Below are positions 48,082 to 54,468 of a stretch of 64,000 nt of DNA, piece after piece. The stretch spans positions 1 through 64,000 of the forward strand of contig JAIEQJ010000050.1 of NCBI GenBank assembly GCA_019747815.1, written 5' to 3'. Both the position numbers and the translations under genes were made by a program. Position 1 is the first letter of the stretch. Every line of letters starts with the position of its first letter. This DNA comes from Hyphomonadaceae bacterium (GTDB taxonomy: Bacteria; Pseudomonadota; Alphaproteobacteria; Rhizobiales; Hyphomicrobiaceae). The notes under the pieces were generated by a model. The model saw only the letters and a list, made by a program, of their open reading frames with translations, searched no databases and was not told where the DNA came from.

Positions 48082-48166
48082 GCACTCGTGGCGAAACGGC
48101 AGACGCAGCCGCCTCAGAAGCGGCCGCCCTCGCGGCATGGAGGTTCAAGTCCTCCCGGGTGCACCA
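48082..48166 (+). tRNA. tRNA-Leu(CAG)
   Basis: GCACTCG/CGGGTGC, GCCGC-CTCAGAA-GCGGC, long variable arm, CCA. Confidence 0.95.
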
Positions 48167-48232
48167 TATTTGCTTGCGCGCAGTCACGCCGAAGGCGTGC
48201 TTTCAGCACGACACACCAACCCTGCGCGCACC

Positions 48233-48309
48233 GCTCGCTTCGCCAAGCGGCCAAGGCATCGGTCTTACACACCGACATTTCCCAGGTTCGAGTCCTGGAG
48301 CGAGCACCA
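48233..48309 (+). tRNA. tRNA-Val(TAC)
   Basis: GCTCGCT/AGCGAGC, TCGGT-CTTACAC-ACCGA, CCA. Confidence 0.9.
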
Positions 48310-48314
48310 AATCG

Positions 48315-48388
48315 TCTCCCGTAGCTCAATGGCAGAGCGCCCGGCCGATAACCGGAAGACCGCGGTTCGATACCGTGCGGGAGAACCA
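48315..48388 (+). tRNA. tRNA-Ile(GAT)
   Basis: TCTCCCG/CGGGAGA, CCCGG-CCGATAA-CCGGA, CCA. Confidence 0.92.
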
Positions 48389-48459
48389 ACATCAGAACAG
48401 GAAACCCATCATGACCATCAAAGAAACGAAGCGGCTTGCCGCCGCATCTCCACTAGCGT

Positions 48460-48544
48460 GGACCCGGAGCGTTCAAGCCTGAGACGGTTGGGCAGCGGGC
48501 TTTTAATCCGTGCGCCAGAGGTTCAACTCCTCCCGGGTTCTCCA
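48460..48544 (+). tRNA. tRNA-Lys(TTT)-like, atypical D-region
   Basis: GGACCCG/CGGGTTC, GCGGG-CTTTTAA-TCCGT, AGAGG-TTCAACT-CCTCC, CCA; ~85 nt with expanded D-region. Confidence 0.65.
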
Positions 48545-48561
48545 ACCGCAACACCACATAC

Positions 48562-48638
48562 ACACGACTAGCTCAATCGGTCAGAGCGCCGTCCTCTTAA
48601 GTCGGAGGTTCGCGGTTCGAGTCCGCGGTCGTGTACCA
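48562..48638 (+). tRNA. tRNA-Lys(CTT)
   Basis: ACACGAC/GTCGTGT, loop CTCTTAA, GCGG-TTCGAGT-CCGC, CCA. Confidence 0.9.
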
Positions 48639-48646
48639 AATGCATT

Positions 48647-48721
48647 GGCCTGCTACGCATCTGCTGAGGCGAGCCCGTTGTCTGCGGGTCGAGACGGGTT
48701 GGATTCCCGTGCAGGCCGCCA
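48647..48721 (+). tRNA. tRNA-Asp(GTC), atypical T-loop
   Basis: GGCCTGC/GCAGGCC, GCCCG-TTGTCTG-CGGGT, T-arm ACGGG-TTGGATT-CCCGT, GCCA. Confidence 0.75.
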
Positions 48722-48755
48722 GCTTCATTCACCTGTCATCGAAAGGAGGTCAGCG

Positions 48756-49298
48756 ATGTCCATCTCAGCGCATCCCGCGCTCGTGCTCAACGCCGACTTC
48801 CGGCCGATGAGCTACTTCCCGCTCTCGCTGCTGTCGTGGCAGGATGCGGTGCATGCCGTGTTCAGTGACCGCGTCTCGGTGGTGGCCGAGTACGACGTGT
48901 GGGCGCGCAGCCCGTCCACGCAAATCCGGCTGCCGTCCGTCGTGGCGCTGCGCAAGTACCAGCGTGCGTCGCGGCGTGTTGCTTTCACGCGCTTCAACGT
49001 GTTCCTACGCGATCGCTTCACCTGCCAATATTGCGGCGAGGAGTTTGCGTCATCGGAGCTGACGTTCGAGCACGTGATCCCGCGCTCGCGCGGCGGCCAG
49101 ACGGCCTGGTCGAACATCGTCACCGCGTGCGTGCCGTGCAACACGGGCAAGGGCAGCTCCCTGCGCGTCAAGCCGCGCCGGATGCCGAAGGAGCCCACGA
49201 CCCGCGAGCTGCTGGCGGCCAAGCGAGCGTTCCCGTCCGGCTATCTGCATGAGAGCTGGGCGGACTACCTCTACTGGAACACCCAACTCGAGGCCTGA
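48756..49298 (+). CDS. HNH endonuclease encoded inside the tRNA array
   Basis: FLRDRFTCQYCGEEFASSELTFEHVIPRSRGGQTAWSNIVTACVPCNTGKG. Confidence 0.92.
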   Translation: MSISAHPALVLNADFRPMSYFPLSLLSWQDAVHAVFSDRVSVVAEYDVWARSPSTQIRLPSVVALRKYQRASRRVAFTRFNVFLRDRFTCQYCGEEFASSELTFEHVIPRSRGGQTAWSNIVTACVPCNTGKGSSLRVKPRRMPKEPTTRELLAAKRAFPSGYLHESWADYLYWNTQLEA

Positions 49299-49328
49299 TT
49301 TCCTCTCCTCACGCATGGGGAGAGGAAA
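49299..49328 (+). repeat. 10-bp perfect inverted repeat just after the HNH stop (terminator or processing hairpin)
   Basis: TTTCCTCTCC-TCACGCATGG-GGAGAGGAAA. Confidence 0.6.
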
Positions 49329-49334
49329 CAATAC

Positions 49335-49412
49335 CGTCTCGTAGCTCAGTCGGACCAGAGCGCCGCCGTCCGAAGGCGGAGGTCGCGCGTTCAAGTCGCG
49401 CCGAGACGTCCA
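49335..49412 (+). tRNA. tRNA-Arg(CCG)
   Basis: CGTCTCG/CGAGACG, CCGCC-GTCCGAA-GGCGG, CCA. Confidence 0.93.
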
Positions 49413-49529
49413 GTTTGGTTCCGCGCGCGTTCATGCCGGACGCCCACTCCGGCATGCCCATCAATCGCGCGTCGATGGCGCCGCGCCGTTCGTCGTGCCC
49501 ACGCGAACAGGCGCGGCGCTTAGTTCTCA

Positions 49530-49617
49530 GGAAGGCTCCGCTGGAGTGGCCGGCACCCCGTCTTGAAAACGGGTGGGCACCGCAAGGTGTGGCGTTCGAA
49601 CCGTCAGCCTTCCGCCA
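49530..49617 (+). tRNA. tRNA-Ser(TGA)
   Basis: GGAAGGC/GCCTTCC, CCCGT-CTTGAAA-ACGGG, long variable arm, GCCA. Confidence 0.93.
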
Positions 49618-49667
49618 ATACCGGCGCGGGTGATCGCAAGGTGGCCCGCACCAATCCGAACAAGCAC

Positions 49668-49752
49668 GCACAGATACTCAAGCGGCAACGAGGCCTGATT
49701 GTAGATCAGGTGCCTTCGGGCTCCGCAGGTTCGAGTCCTGCTCTGTGCACCA
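49668..49752 (+). tRNA. tRNA-Tyr(GTA)
   Basis: GCACAGA/TCTGTGC, CCTGA-TTGTAGA-TCAGG, long variable arm, CCA. Confidence 0.93.
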
Positions 49753-49826
49753 GCGTCCGTAGCTCAATGGCAGAGCCGCGCGTTGCCGACGCGCAGACAT
49801 GGGTTCGATTCCCATCGGCCGCACCA
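49753..49826 (+). tRNA. tRNA-Gly(GCC)
   Basis: GCGTCCG/CGGCCGC (one mismatch), GCGCG-TTGCCGA-CGCGC, CCA; abuts tRNA-Tyr. Confidence 0.88.
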
Positions 49827-49837
49827 ATTGTGAATTC

Positions 49838-49910
49838 GCCTGGGAAGCTAATCTGGTGAAAGCGCCGCGTTGAAGCCGCGGAGAGGTGGGCTCGAAACCT
49901 ACCCCAGGCA
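49838..49910 (+). tRNA. tRNA-Phe(GAA)
   Basis: GCCTGGG/CCCAGGC, CCGCG-TTGAAGC-CGCGG; no encoded CCA. Confidence 0.85.
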
Positions 49911-49924
49911 CCCACCGTATTCGC

Positions 49925-49982
49925 GGGGGTCGGACCCGTCTCGCCACCGCTCCGTTGCACGCGGAGCAGGGTCTGGCCCCCT
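49925..49982 (+). tRNA. tRNA-Cys(GCA)-like, ~58 nt, lacks a recognisable T-arm
   Basis: GGGGGTC/GGCCCCC acceptor-like stem extending to 13 bp, GCTCCG-TTGCACG-CGGAGC anticodon arm, T at discriminator position. Confidence 0.45.
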
Positions 49983-49995
49983 AGGCAACCCAATC

Positions 49996-50068
49996 GGGGT
50001 ACGCGCAGGGTCCGCAGATCTCCCTTGCAAGGAGATTGAGCTCGGTTCGAGTCCGAGGTGCTCCACCA
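49996..50068 (+). tRNA. tRNA-Ala(TGC), reduced D-arm
   Basis: GGGGTAC/GTGCTCC, ATCTCC-CTTGCAA-GGAGAT, CTCGG-TTCGAGT-CCGAG, CCA. Confidence 0.85.
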
Positions 50069-50069
50069 T

Positions 50070-50143
50070 TCCCTGATCGTCCAACGGCAGGACGCCCGGT
50101 TGTTAACCGGTCAATCCAGGTTCGAGTCCTGGTCGGGGAGCCA
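50070..50143 (+). tRNA. tRNA-Asn(GTT)
   Basis: TCCCTGA/TCGGGGA, CCGG-TTGTTAA-CCGG, GCCA. Confidence 0.93.
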
Positions 50144-50153
50144 ATTCACATGC

Positions 50154-50229
50154 GTCGCGATCGTCTAGTGGCAAGGACACGCCGGCTCTCAACCGGCAGA
50201 CCGGAGTTCGAGTCTCCGTCGCGGCACCA
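50154..50229 (+). tRNA. tRNA-Glu(CTC)
   Basis: GTCGCGA/TCGCGGC, GCCGG-CTCTCAA-CCGGC, CCA. Confidence 0.92.
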
Positions 50230-50234
50230 ACAAT

Positions 50235-50311
50235 GCACACGTAGCTCAATTGGACTGAGCACCTGATTACGGATCAGGAGGATGCAGGTTCGAGGCCTGC
50301 CGTGTGCGCCA
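50235..50311 (+). tRNA. tRNA-Arg(ACG)
   Basis: GCACACG/CGTGTGC, CCTGA-TTACGGA-TCAGG, GCCA. Confidence 0.95.
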
Positions 50312-50317
50312 CATCAT

Positions 50318-50396
50318 CAGCGTGTAGGGGAGCCTGGCCGTCCCTGCCTGGCTTGGAACCAGGAGATCGGTGGTTCAAATCCACCCACGCTGACCA
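50318..50396 (+). tRNA. tRNA-Pro(TGG)
   Basis: CAGCGTG/CACGCTG, CCTGG-CTTGGAA-CCAGG, CCA. Confidence 0.94.
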
Positions 50397-50399
50397 ATT

Positions 50400-50476
50400 G
50401 CCCTCGTAGCTCAGCGGATGAGAGCGGCTGCCTTCTAAGCGGCAGGTCGGGTGTTCAAGTCACCCCGAGGGCTCCA
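50400..50476 (+). tRNA. tRNA-Arg(TCT)
   Basis: GCCCTCG/CGAGGGC, GCTGC-CTTCTAA-GCGGC, CCA. Confidence 0.94.
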
Positions 50477-50481
50477 AGAGA

Positions 50482-50570
50482 GGATGGTTGGCCGAGCGGT
50501 AAGGCAGCGCGATGCTAATGCGCCGAGACCTCCAGGGGTCGCGCAGGTTCGATCCCTGCACCATCCGCCA
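50482..50570 (+). tRNA. tRNA-Ser(GCT)
   Basis: GGATGGT/ACCATCC, GCGCG-ATGCTAA-TGCGC, variable arm, GCCA. Confidence 0.94.
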
Positions 50571-50572
50571 GC

Positions 50573-50646
50573 GCGGGCGTAGCTTAATGGCAGAGCTGCT
50601 GCCTTCCAAGCAGACGACGCGAGTTCGATTCTCGCTGCCCGCTCCA
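50573..50646 (+). tRNA. tRNA-Gly(TCC)
   Basis: GCGGGCG/TGCCCGC, CTGC-CTTCCAA-GCAG, CCA. Confidence 0.94.
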
Positions 50647-50651
50647 ACATC

Positions 50652-50728
50652 GCCACGTTCGTCTAGCGGCCGAGGACACCGGTCCTTCAAATCGGATGGC
50701 GCGGGTTCGAATCCCGCACGTGGCTCCA
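50652..50728 (+). tRNA. tRNA-Glu(TTC), unusual C33
   Basis: GCCACGT/ACGTGGC, CCGGT-CCTTCAA-ATCGG, CCA. Confidence 0.88.
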
Positions 50729-50734
50729 CTGTAT

Positions 50735-50809
50735 TGCCCCTTCGCCTAGCAGGTAGGGCACCGGGCTTTGAACTCGGGCGGCTTGGTTCGAAACCAAGAG
50801 GGGCAGCCA
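50735..50809 (+). tRNA. tRNA-Gln(TTG)
   Basis: TGCCCCT/AGGGGCA, CCGGG-CTTTGAA-CTCGG, GCCA. Confidence 0.93.
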
Positions 50810-50819
50810 CCTTCAACTC

Positions 50820-50894
50820 CGCGGAATAGCTCAGTCGGTAGAGCGGGGGTTTCATACGCCTCGTCAGCCGCAGGTTCGAGTCCTGCTTCCGCGA
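50820..50894 (+). tRNA. tRNA with CAT anticodon (Met; Ile2 not excluded)
   Basis: CGCGGAA/TTCCGCG, GGGGT-TTCATAC-GCCTC, GCAGG-TTCGAGT-CCTGC; no encoded CCA. Confidence 0.88.
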
Positions 50895-50902
50895 CTTTTT
50901 TT

Positions 50903-50974
50903 GCCGGCTTAGCCAAGTGGGAAGGCAACGGGTCGTGGCCCCGTCACGAGGCGGTTCGACTCCGCCAGCCGGTA
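50903..50974 (+). tRNA. tRNA-His(GTG)
   Basis: GCCGGCT/AGCCGGT, ACGGG-TCGTGGC-CCCGT, GGCGG-TTCGACT-CCGCC; no encoded CCA, no encoded G-1. Confidence 0.85.
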
Positions 50975-50975
50975 C

Positions 50976-51051
50976 GGGCGTGTAGCTCATCGGTAGAGCG
51001 GCGGATTCCAAATCCGCGCCAGAGAGGGTTCAATTCCTTCCTCGCCCGCCA
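50976..51051 (+). tRNA. tRNA-Trp(CCA)
   Basis: GGGCGTG/CTCGCCC (one mismatch), GCGGA-TTCCAAA-TCCGC, GCCA. Confidence 0.88.
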
Positions 51052-51236
51052 TTTCATCAACGCTCGTATACAGAGGCCAACCGTCTTACTCTGATGCGCA
51101 AGACGCCGATTTGGGCGCCGAAGCCATGTTCCTCCCGCCGGAACTTCAGTCATTATTGCTGTGTCGGCCTACGGCAGCGGATTGCAATGTCAGAGGGACT
51201 TTACGACACCGCTTGGCAACGTCAGCTGACTGGCCG

Positions 51237-51650
51237 CTACCACCCGGCCCAATTCTTCAGTGCTTGCCATATGCCTTTATGCTGCGGAGTTTCCGTGCTG
51301 AGCTTCTTCCTCTCGTAGAAATTCTTCTTCGCGCTCTCGTCGAAGGACTTGGCCGACCTGATCTGCGCTTCGGTCCAGCGAGGCGCCCACTCAATACGGT
51401 TCTCACGAATCCAATAGTGGGACTGGCAGCGAAAGTCCCAATTGCCTATCGACGGGTACAAAGAGATGGTCTCACCGTCAAACGTGAGCTTCCAGTCTGT
51501 CGGACTGAGTGGGGTGACCACTTTCTCTCCGCAGCCGCAGCAACATTTGTGAATCGCCGAAGCGTAGGACATCGACACGTACAATACACCCTCCTCGAGC
51601 GCCGGCGGCACGAACTCGATAAACTCTGGCCTGAGATCCCGCTGCTTCAT
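51237..51650 (-). CDS. DUF6527-like Cys-rich protein of a ubiquitin-like system
   Basis: EFVPPALEEGVLYVSMSYASAIHKCCCGCGEKVVTPLSPTDWKLTFDGETISLYPSIGNWDFRCQSHYWIRENRIEW; ATGA overlap with ThiF gene. Confidence 0.75.
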   Translation of the reverse strand: MKQRDLRPEFIEFVPPALEEGVLYVSMSYASAIHKCCCGCGEKVVTPLSPTDWKLTFDGETISLYPSIGNWDFRCQSHYWIRENRIEWAPRWTEAQIRSAKSFDESAKKNFYERKKLSTETPQHKGIWQALKNWAGW

Positions 51651-52837
51651 GCGTTGTCGTCGCCCGTCAATAGATGGCAATCAATCGTGTAAGTAGAATA
51701 GTGCTCCTTCTCGCTATCAGCGTAGAACCCGCGAAGCTTCTTCCACTTCCCCACCGCGAGCGCCGCGTTCAACGCATTGAGGTCGGCAACCTGGATGTTG
51801 CGATCATATTCGTCGTTCTCGGCGGCCTTCCCCAAAGGAATGCGGTGCTTCTCATGCACATGCTTGCGGTGCGTGGGTGTGCTGGCCGTGACCCTCAAGA
51901 TGCCGGCGATGCTTTCGTCCTTCATGTAAAGTCCCATGCCCACATCGATGAACGGCACTCCGTATTCTTCCAGCTTTTTGACAATGAGCGCCTTCGCTTC
52001 CCCGACATCCAAGCAAAGGAAGACGAAACTCATGCCATTGAGCAGGTGAACATTCGTGTCATCGATGTACACGGGATGGGCCACAATGCCCTTGTGCATC
52101 CTTGAATAGATGCTCTTGAAGTAGTCCACCTTCAGTGGCTGTTCCCGCAGCTGCTCGATTGAGGGCGCTCCGGGCGCACGAAAGGCATTGTGGGTGTTGA
52201 ACACATCGCCATCGAACAGATGGATTTCCTGACTAGGCGCCTTGGCGACGAGGTCCAACACGTAAGCACCCGTTCCGCCGAGACCGACAATGCCCGTCTT
52301 GGGAAGGGCTAGCTTCGCCGTCGCGCTGTTTATGTCAGCGCGGCCCGATGCCGTATCGATGTAGTGAAAGGGCGAGTTGTCCACGGGGTCAGCTTCTTCA
52401 ACGCGATTGACCCGCGCGCTCAAGCCCGGCTCTAGCGCGGCGGCGTGGCTCTCAAGAATTGCCGCATACGTAGCCATCTTCTCATAGTAGTCGAGATAGT
52501 GTCCTCGCTGCGGTTTCTGCGAGAACGAGAAGCTTGCAATAAGCCCTTCGGCCAGCTTGTTCTGGTTGTTGCCACTGATGATCTCCGTCATCAGCGAACC
52601 GTCCTTGTGGCACGGGTGCTCACCCACAAACTGAACCTGGTGATCGTCAGGTTGCTTGGTAACGTCCCCCGCCAGGTTGAGGCTGGAAACGAGGATGCCA
52701 TCCCGCTTAACCTGCCGCTGAGCATTCACATACGGAACGCTTCTCAGCAGCAGGTAGCTGGCGCGAACTTCGACATGATACCCGTCCTCCCGCAACCGCT
52801 TAAGGTCGGCGTTACGATTTATAAGTTCTCGTGACAT
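51647..52837 (-). CDS. ThiF/E1-like adenylyltransferase with N-terminal E2/DUF6791-like region
   Basis: KTGIVGLGGTGAYVLDLVAKAPSQEIHLFDGDVFNTHNAFRAPGAPS (Rossmann GxGGxG); N-terminal VGEHPCHKDGS. Confidence 0.85.
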   Translation of the reverse strand: MSRELINRNADLKRLREDGYHVEVRASYLLLRSVPYVNAQRQVKRDGILVSSLNLAGDVTKQPDDHQVQFVGEHPCHKDGSLMTEIISGNNQNKLAEGLIASFSFSQKPQRGHYLDYYEKMATYAAILESHAAALEPGLSARVNRVEEADPVDNSPFHYIDTASGRADINSATAKLALPKTGIVGLGGTGAYVLDLVAKAPSQEIHLFDGDVFNTHNAFRAPGAPSIEQLREQPLKVDYFKSIYSRMHKGIVAHPVYIDDTNVHLLNGMSFVFLCLDVGEAKALIVKKLEEYGVPFIDVGMGLYMKDESIAGILRVTASTPTHRKHVHEKHRIPLGKAAENDEYDRNIQVADLNALNAALAVGKWKKLRGFYADSEKEHYSTYTIDCHLLTGDDNA

Positions 52838-53342
52838 TGAAGATGGTCCCGTTCTTGACCTCGACGGTTTCACCTTCAGTCAGCGTGCCCTCGCGGTTTG
52901 GTCCGGCAGCCTTCTTGTAAGTGACCGTGTAGACCCACTCAGAACCATCGGTCTGCGGAAACGCCAGCTTTACGACTTCGCGAAAAGTCAGCTCCTTCTT
53001 GTCGACCACCTTCTCTTCGAGGTTGACGACAATCTTGAAGTGGCGATCGTGAGCCTTGCCGCTATGGAAGTGCTCGTCCTGCCGGAGGTGCACACGCGTC
53101 GCCTCCCGGGAGACTGGTTCATCCTCCCGGTTCCCATCGACTTCCCGGTAAAGAACGTAATGGTCCTTCACATGCCCAAGGGCGTAAAGCGCAGCCCCCG
53201 TGGTCGGATTAGGCGACCGGTACGCCTTCTGATCAATATGGACGCGAACCTCGTCCAGGTGGCGTTCTGTGGAGCCCGCCGGGGGGTGATTCCCTCCGGC
53301 AACATGATGCGGGTCACCAGACCCCGAATTACCCTCAGCCAT
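52812..53342 (-). CDS. Multi-ubiquitin-domain protein (tandem ubiquitin-like repeats)
   Basis: DEVRVHIDQKAYRSPNPTTGAALYALG... and HFKIVVNLEEKVVDKKELTFREVVKLAFPQTDGSEWVYTVTYKKAAG; immediately upstream of and overlapping ThiF gene. Confidence 0.8.
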   Translation of the reverse strand: MAEGNSGSGDPHHVAGGNHPPAGSTERHLDEVRVHIDQKAYRSPNPTTGAALYALGHVKDHYVLYREVDGNREDEPVSREATRVHLRQDEHFHSGKAHDRHFKIVVNLEEKVVDKKELTFREVVKLAFPQTDGSEWVYTVTYKKAAGPNREGTLTEGETVEVKNGTIFNVTRTYKS

Positions 53343-53506
53343 TGCTACCCCCTTTCGATGGTGGCAAAACTATTCTTGTGATTCCGCCTGTTCCTCATGT
53401 AAGACGTGCCGAACAAGAGACACATTGTCTTAGTAACGAGACACTCTAATGATGGAGCACGGAGTCGTCAAGGGCTCTTTGATGTTCCGCGTGCACGGGA
53501 GAACGC

Positions 53507-53857
53507 ATGACGCTGACGATTGAGGAATTTGGCCGCCTGGTTGCGGCCAAGCGTGGGACCCGCGGCGTTCGCGCGGCCGCAATGGACGCTAACGTAAGCC
53601 CCGCGACGCTGTCGCGAGTCGAAAATGGGCACATGCCCGATCTCAAAACGTTCGCTGCTCTTTGCAAATGGATCGAACGAGACCCCCGCGAATTCCTAGG
53701 CATGGAGATCTCTGACGACGCCACCCCACGACCCAATGCCGTTGTCCACTTCAAGAAGAAGAAGACAGTTCAAGCCGAGACAGCGAAGGCTCTCGGCGAG
53801 CTGATCCTTGCCGCTCAAAAGGCGTTACGAGCGCGCGAAGAACTGGTGGGGCGGTGA
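53507..53857 (+). CDS. XRE-family transcriptional regulator
   Basis: LTIEEFGRLVAAKRGTRGVRAAAMDANVSPATLSRVENGHMPDLKTFAALCKW (HTH_3). Confidence 0.88.
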   Translation: MTLTIEEFGRLVAAKRGTRGVRAAAMDANVSPATLSRVENGHMPDLKTFAALCKWIERDPREFLGMEISDDATPRPNAVVHFKKKKTVQAETAKALGELILAAQKALRAREELVGR

Positions 53858-53863
53858 CGACCC

Positions 53864-54427
53864 TTGCGCCGTGGGTTCAAAAGTGAAGCCGAAAGATGTG
53901 CTATCGCAGCCCGCCAGAAGCTCGGCATCGCGATGTCCGCGCCTTTTGATTCATGGGCCTACGCTACGCATCTGAATGTGATATTGCTCGACTTTAATGC
54001 GCTACAGTTGAGCGCGGCCACGGTACGACAGCTCACGGTTGTTGACGACGACAGCTGGTCGGCCATGACTCTCAACGAGGACGGAGTTCTCGGTGTCGTT
54101 CTCAATCCCGCGCACGCGCTCACCCGGCAACGCTACGACCTCATGCATGAGCTAGCACACATCGAGCTGAAGCATGTCCCTGCACGAGTTGAAGTGTCCA
54201 AGACAGGAATGCTTCTGCTCAGCGACTTTTCCGACGAACAAGAGCAAGAGGCTGACTGGTACGCGAGCTCGTTCTTGCTTCCAAGGGACGGAATTTACGC
54301 CCTTCGCTCACGCGGGAAGTCTCCCGCCGAGATTGCCGCCAACTACGGCGTAAGTCCGGCGCTGTGTGAAATGCGCCTCCGGTTGACTGGTGTTGAAATA
54401 CAAATGCGTCGAGCTTCTGCGCGCTAG
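53864..54427 (+). CDS. ImmA/IrrE-family metallopeptidase
   Basis: YDLMHELAHIELKHV (HExxH), DEQEQEADWYASSFLLP. Confidence 0.9.
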   Translation: MRRGFKSEAERCAIAARQKLGIAMSAPFDSWAYATHLNVILLDFNALQLSAATVRQLTVVDDDSWSAMTLNEDGVLGVVLNPAHALTRQRYDLMHELAHIELKHVPARVEVSKTGMLLLSDFSDEQEQEADWYASSFLLPRDGIYALRSRGKSPAEIAANYGVSPALCEMRLRLTGVEIQMRRASAR

Positions 54428-54468
54428 TCGCGGTCATTGCGCCAAGCGCTCCAGAAGCAATCACAGGC

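Noticed and set aside
49678-50928. Minus-strand ORFs such as GVGFEPTSPRLQRGAFT and AGLEPAADEAYETPALPTEL
   Set aside because: Classic spurious translations of the antisense strand of tRNA genes.
47998-51051. CRISPR array
   Set aside because: Regular spacing comes from tRNA genes; no identical direct repeats with unique spacers and no cas genes were seen in the window.
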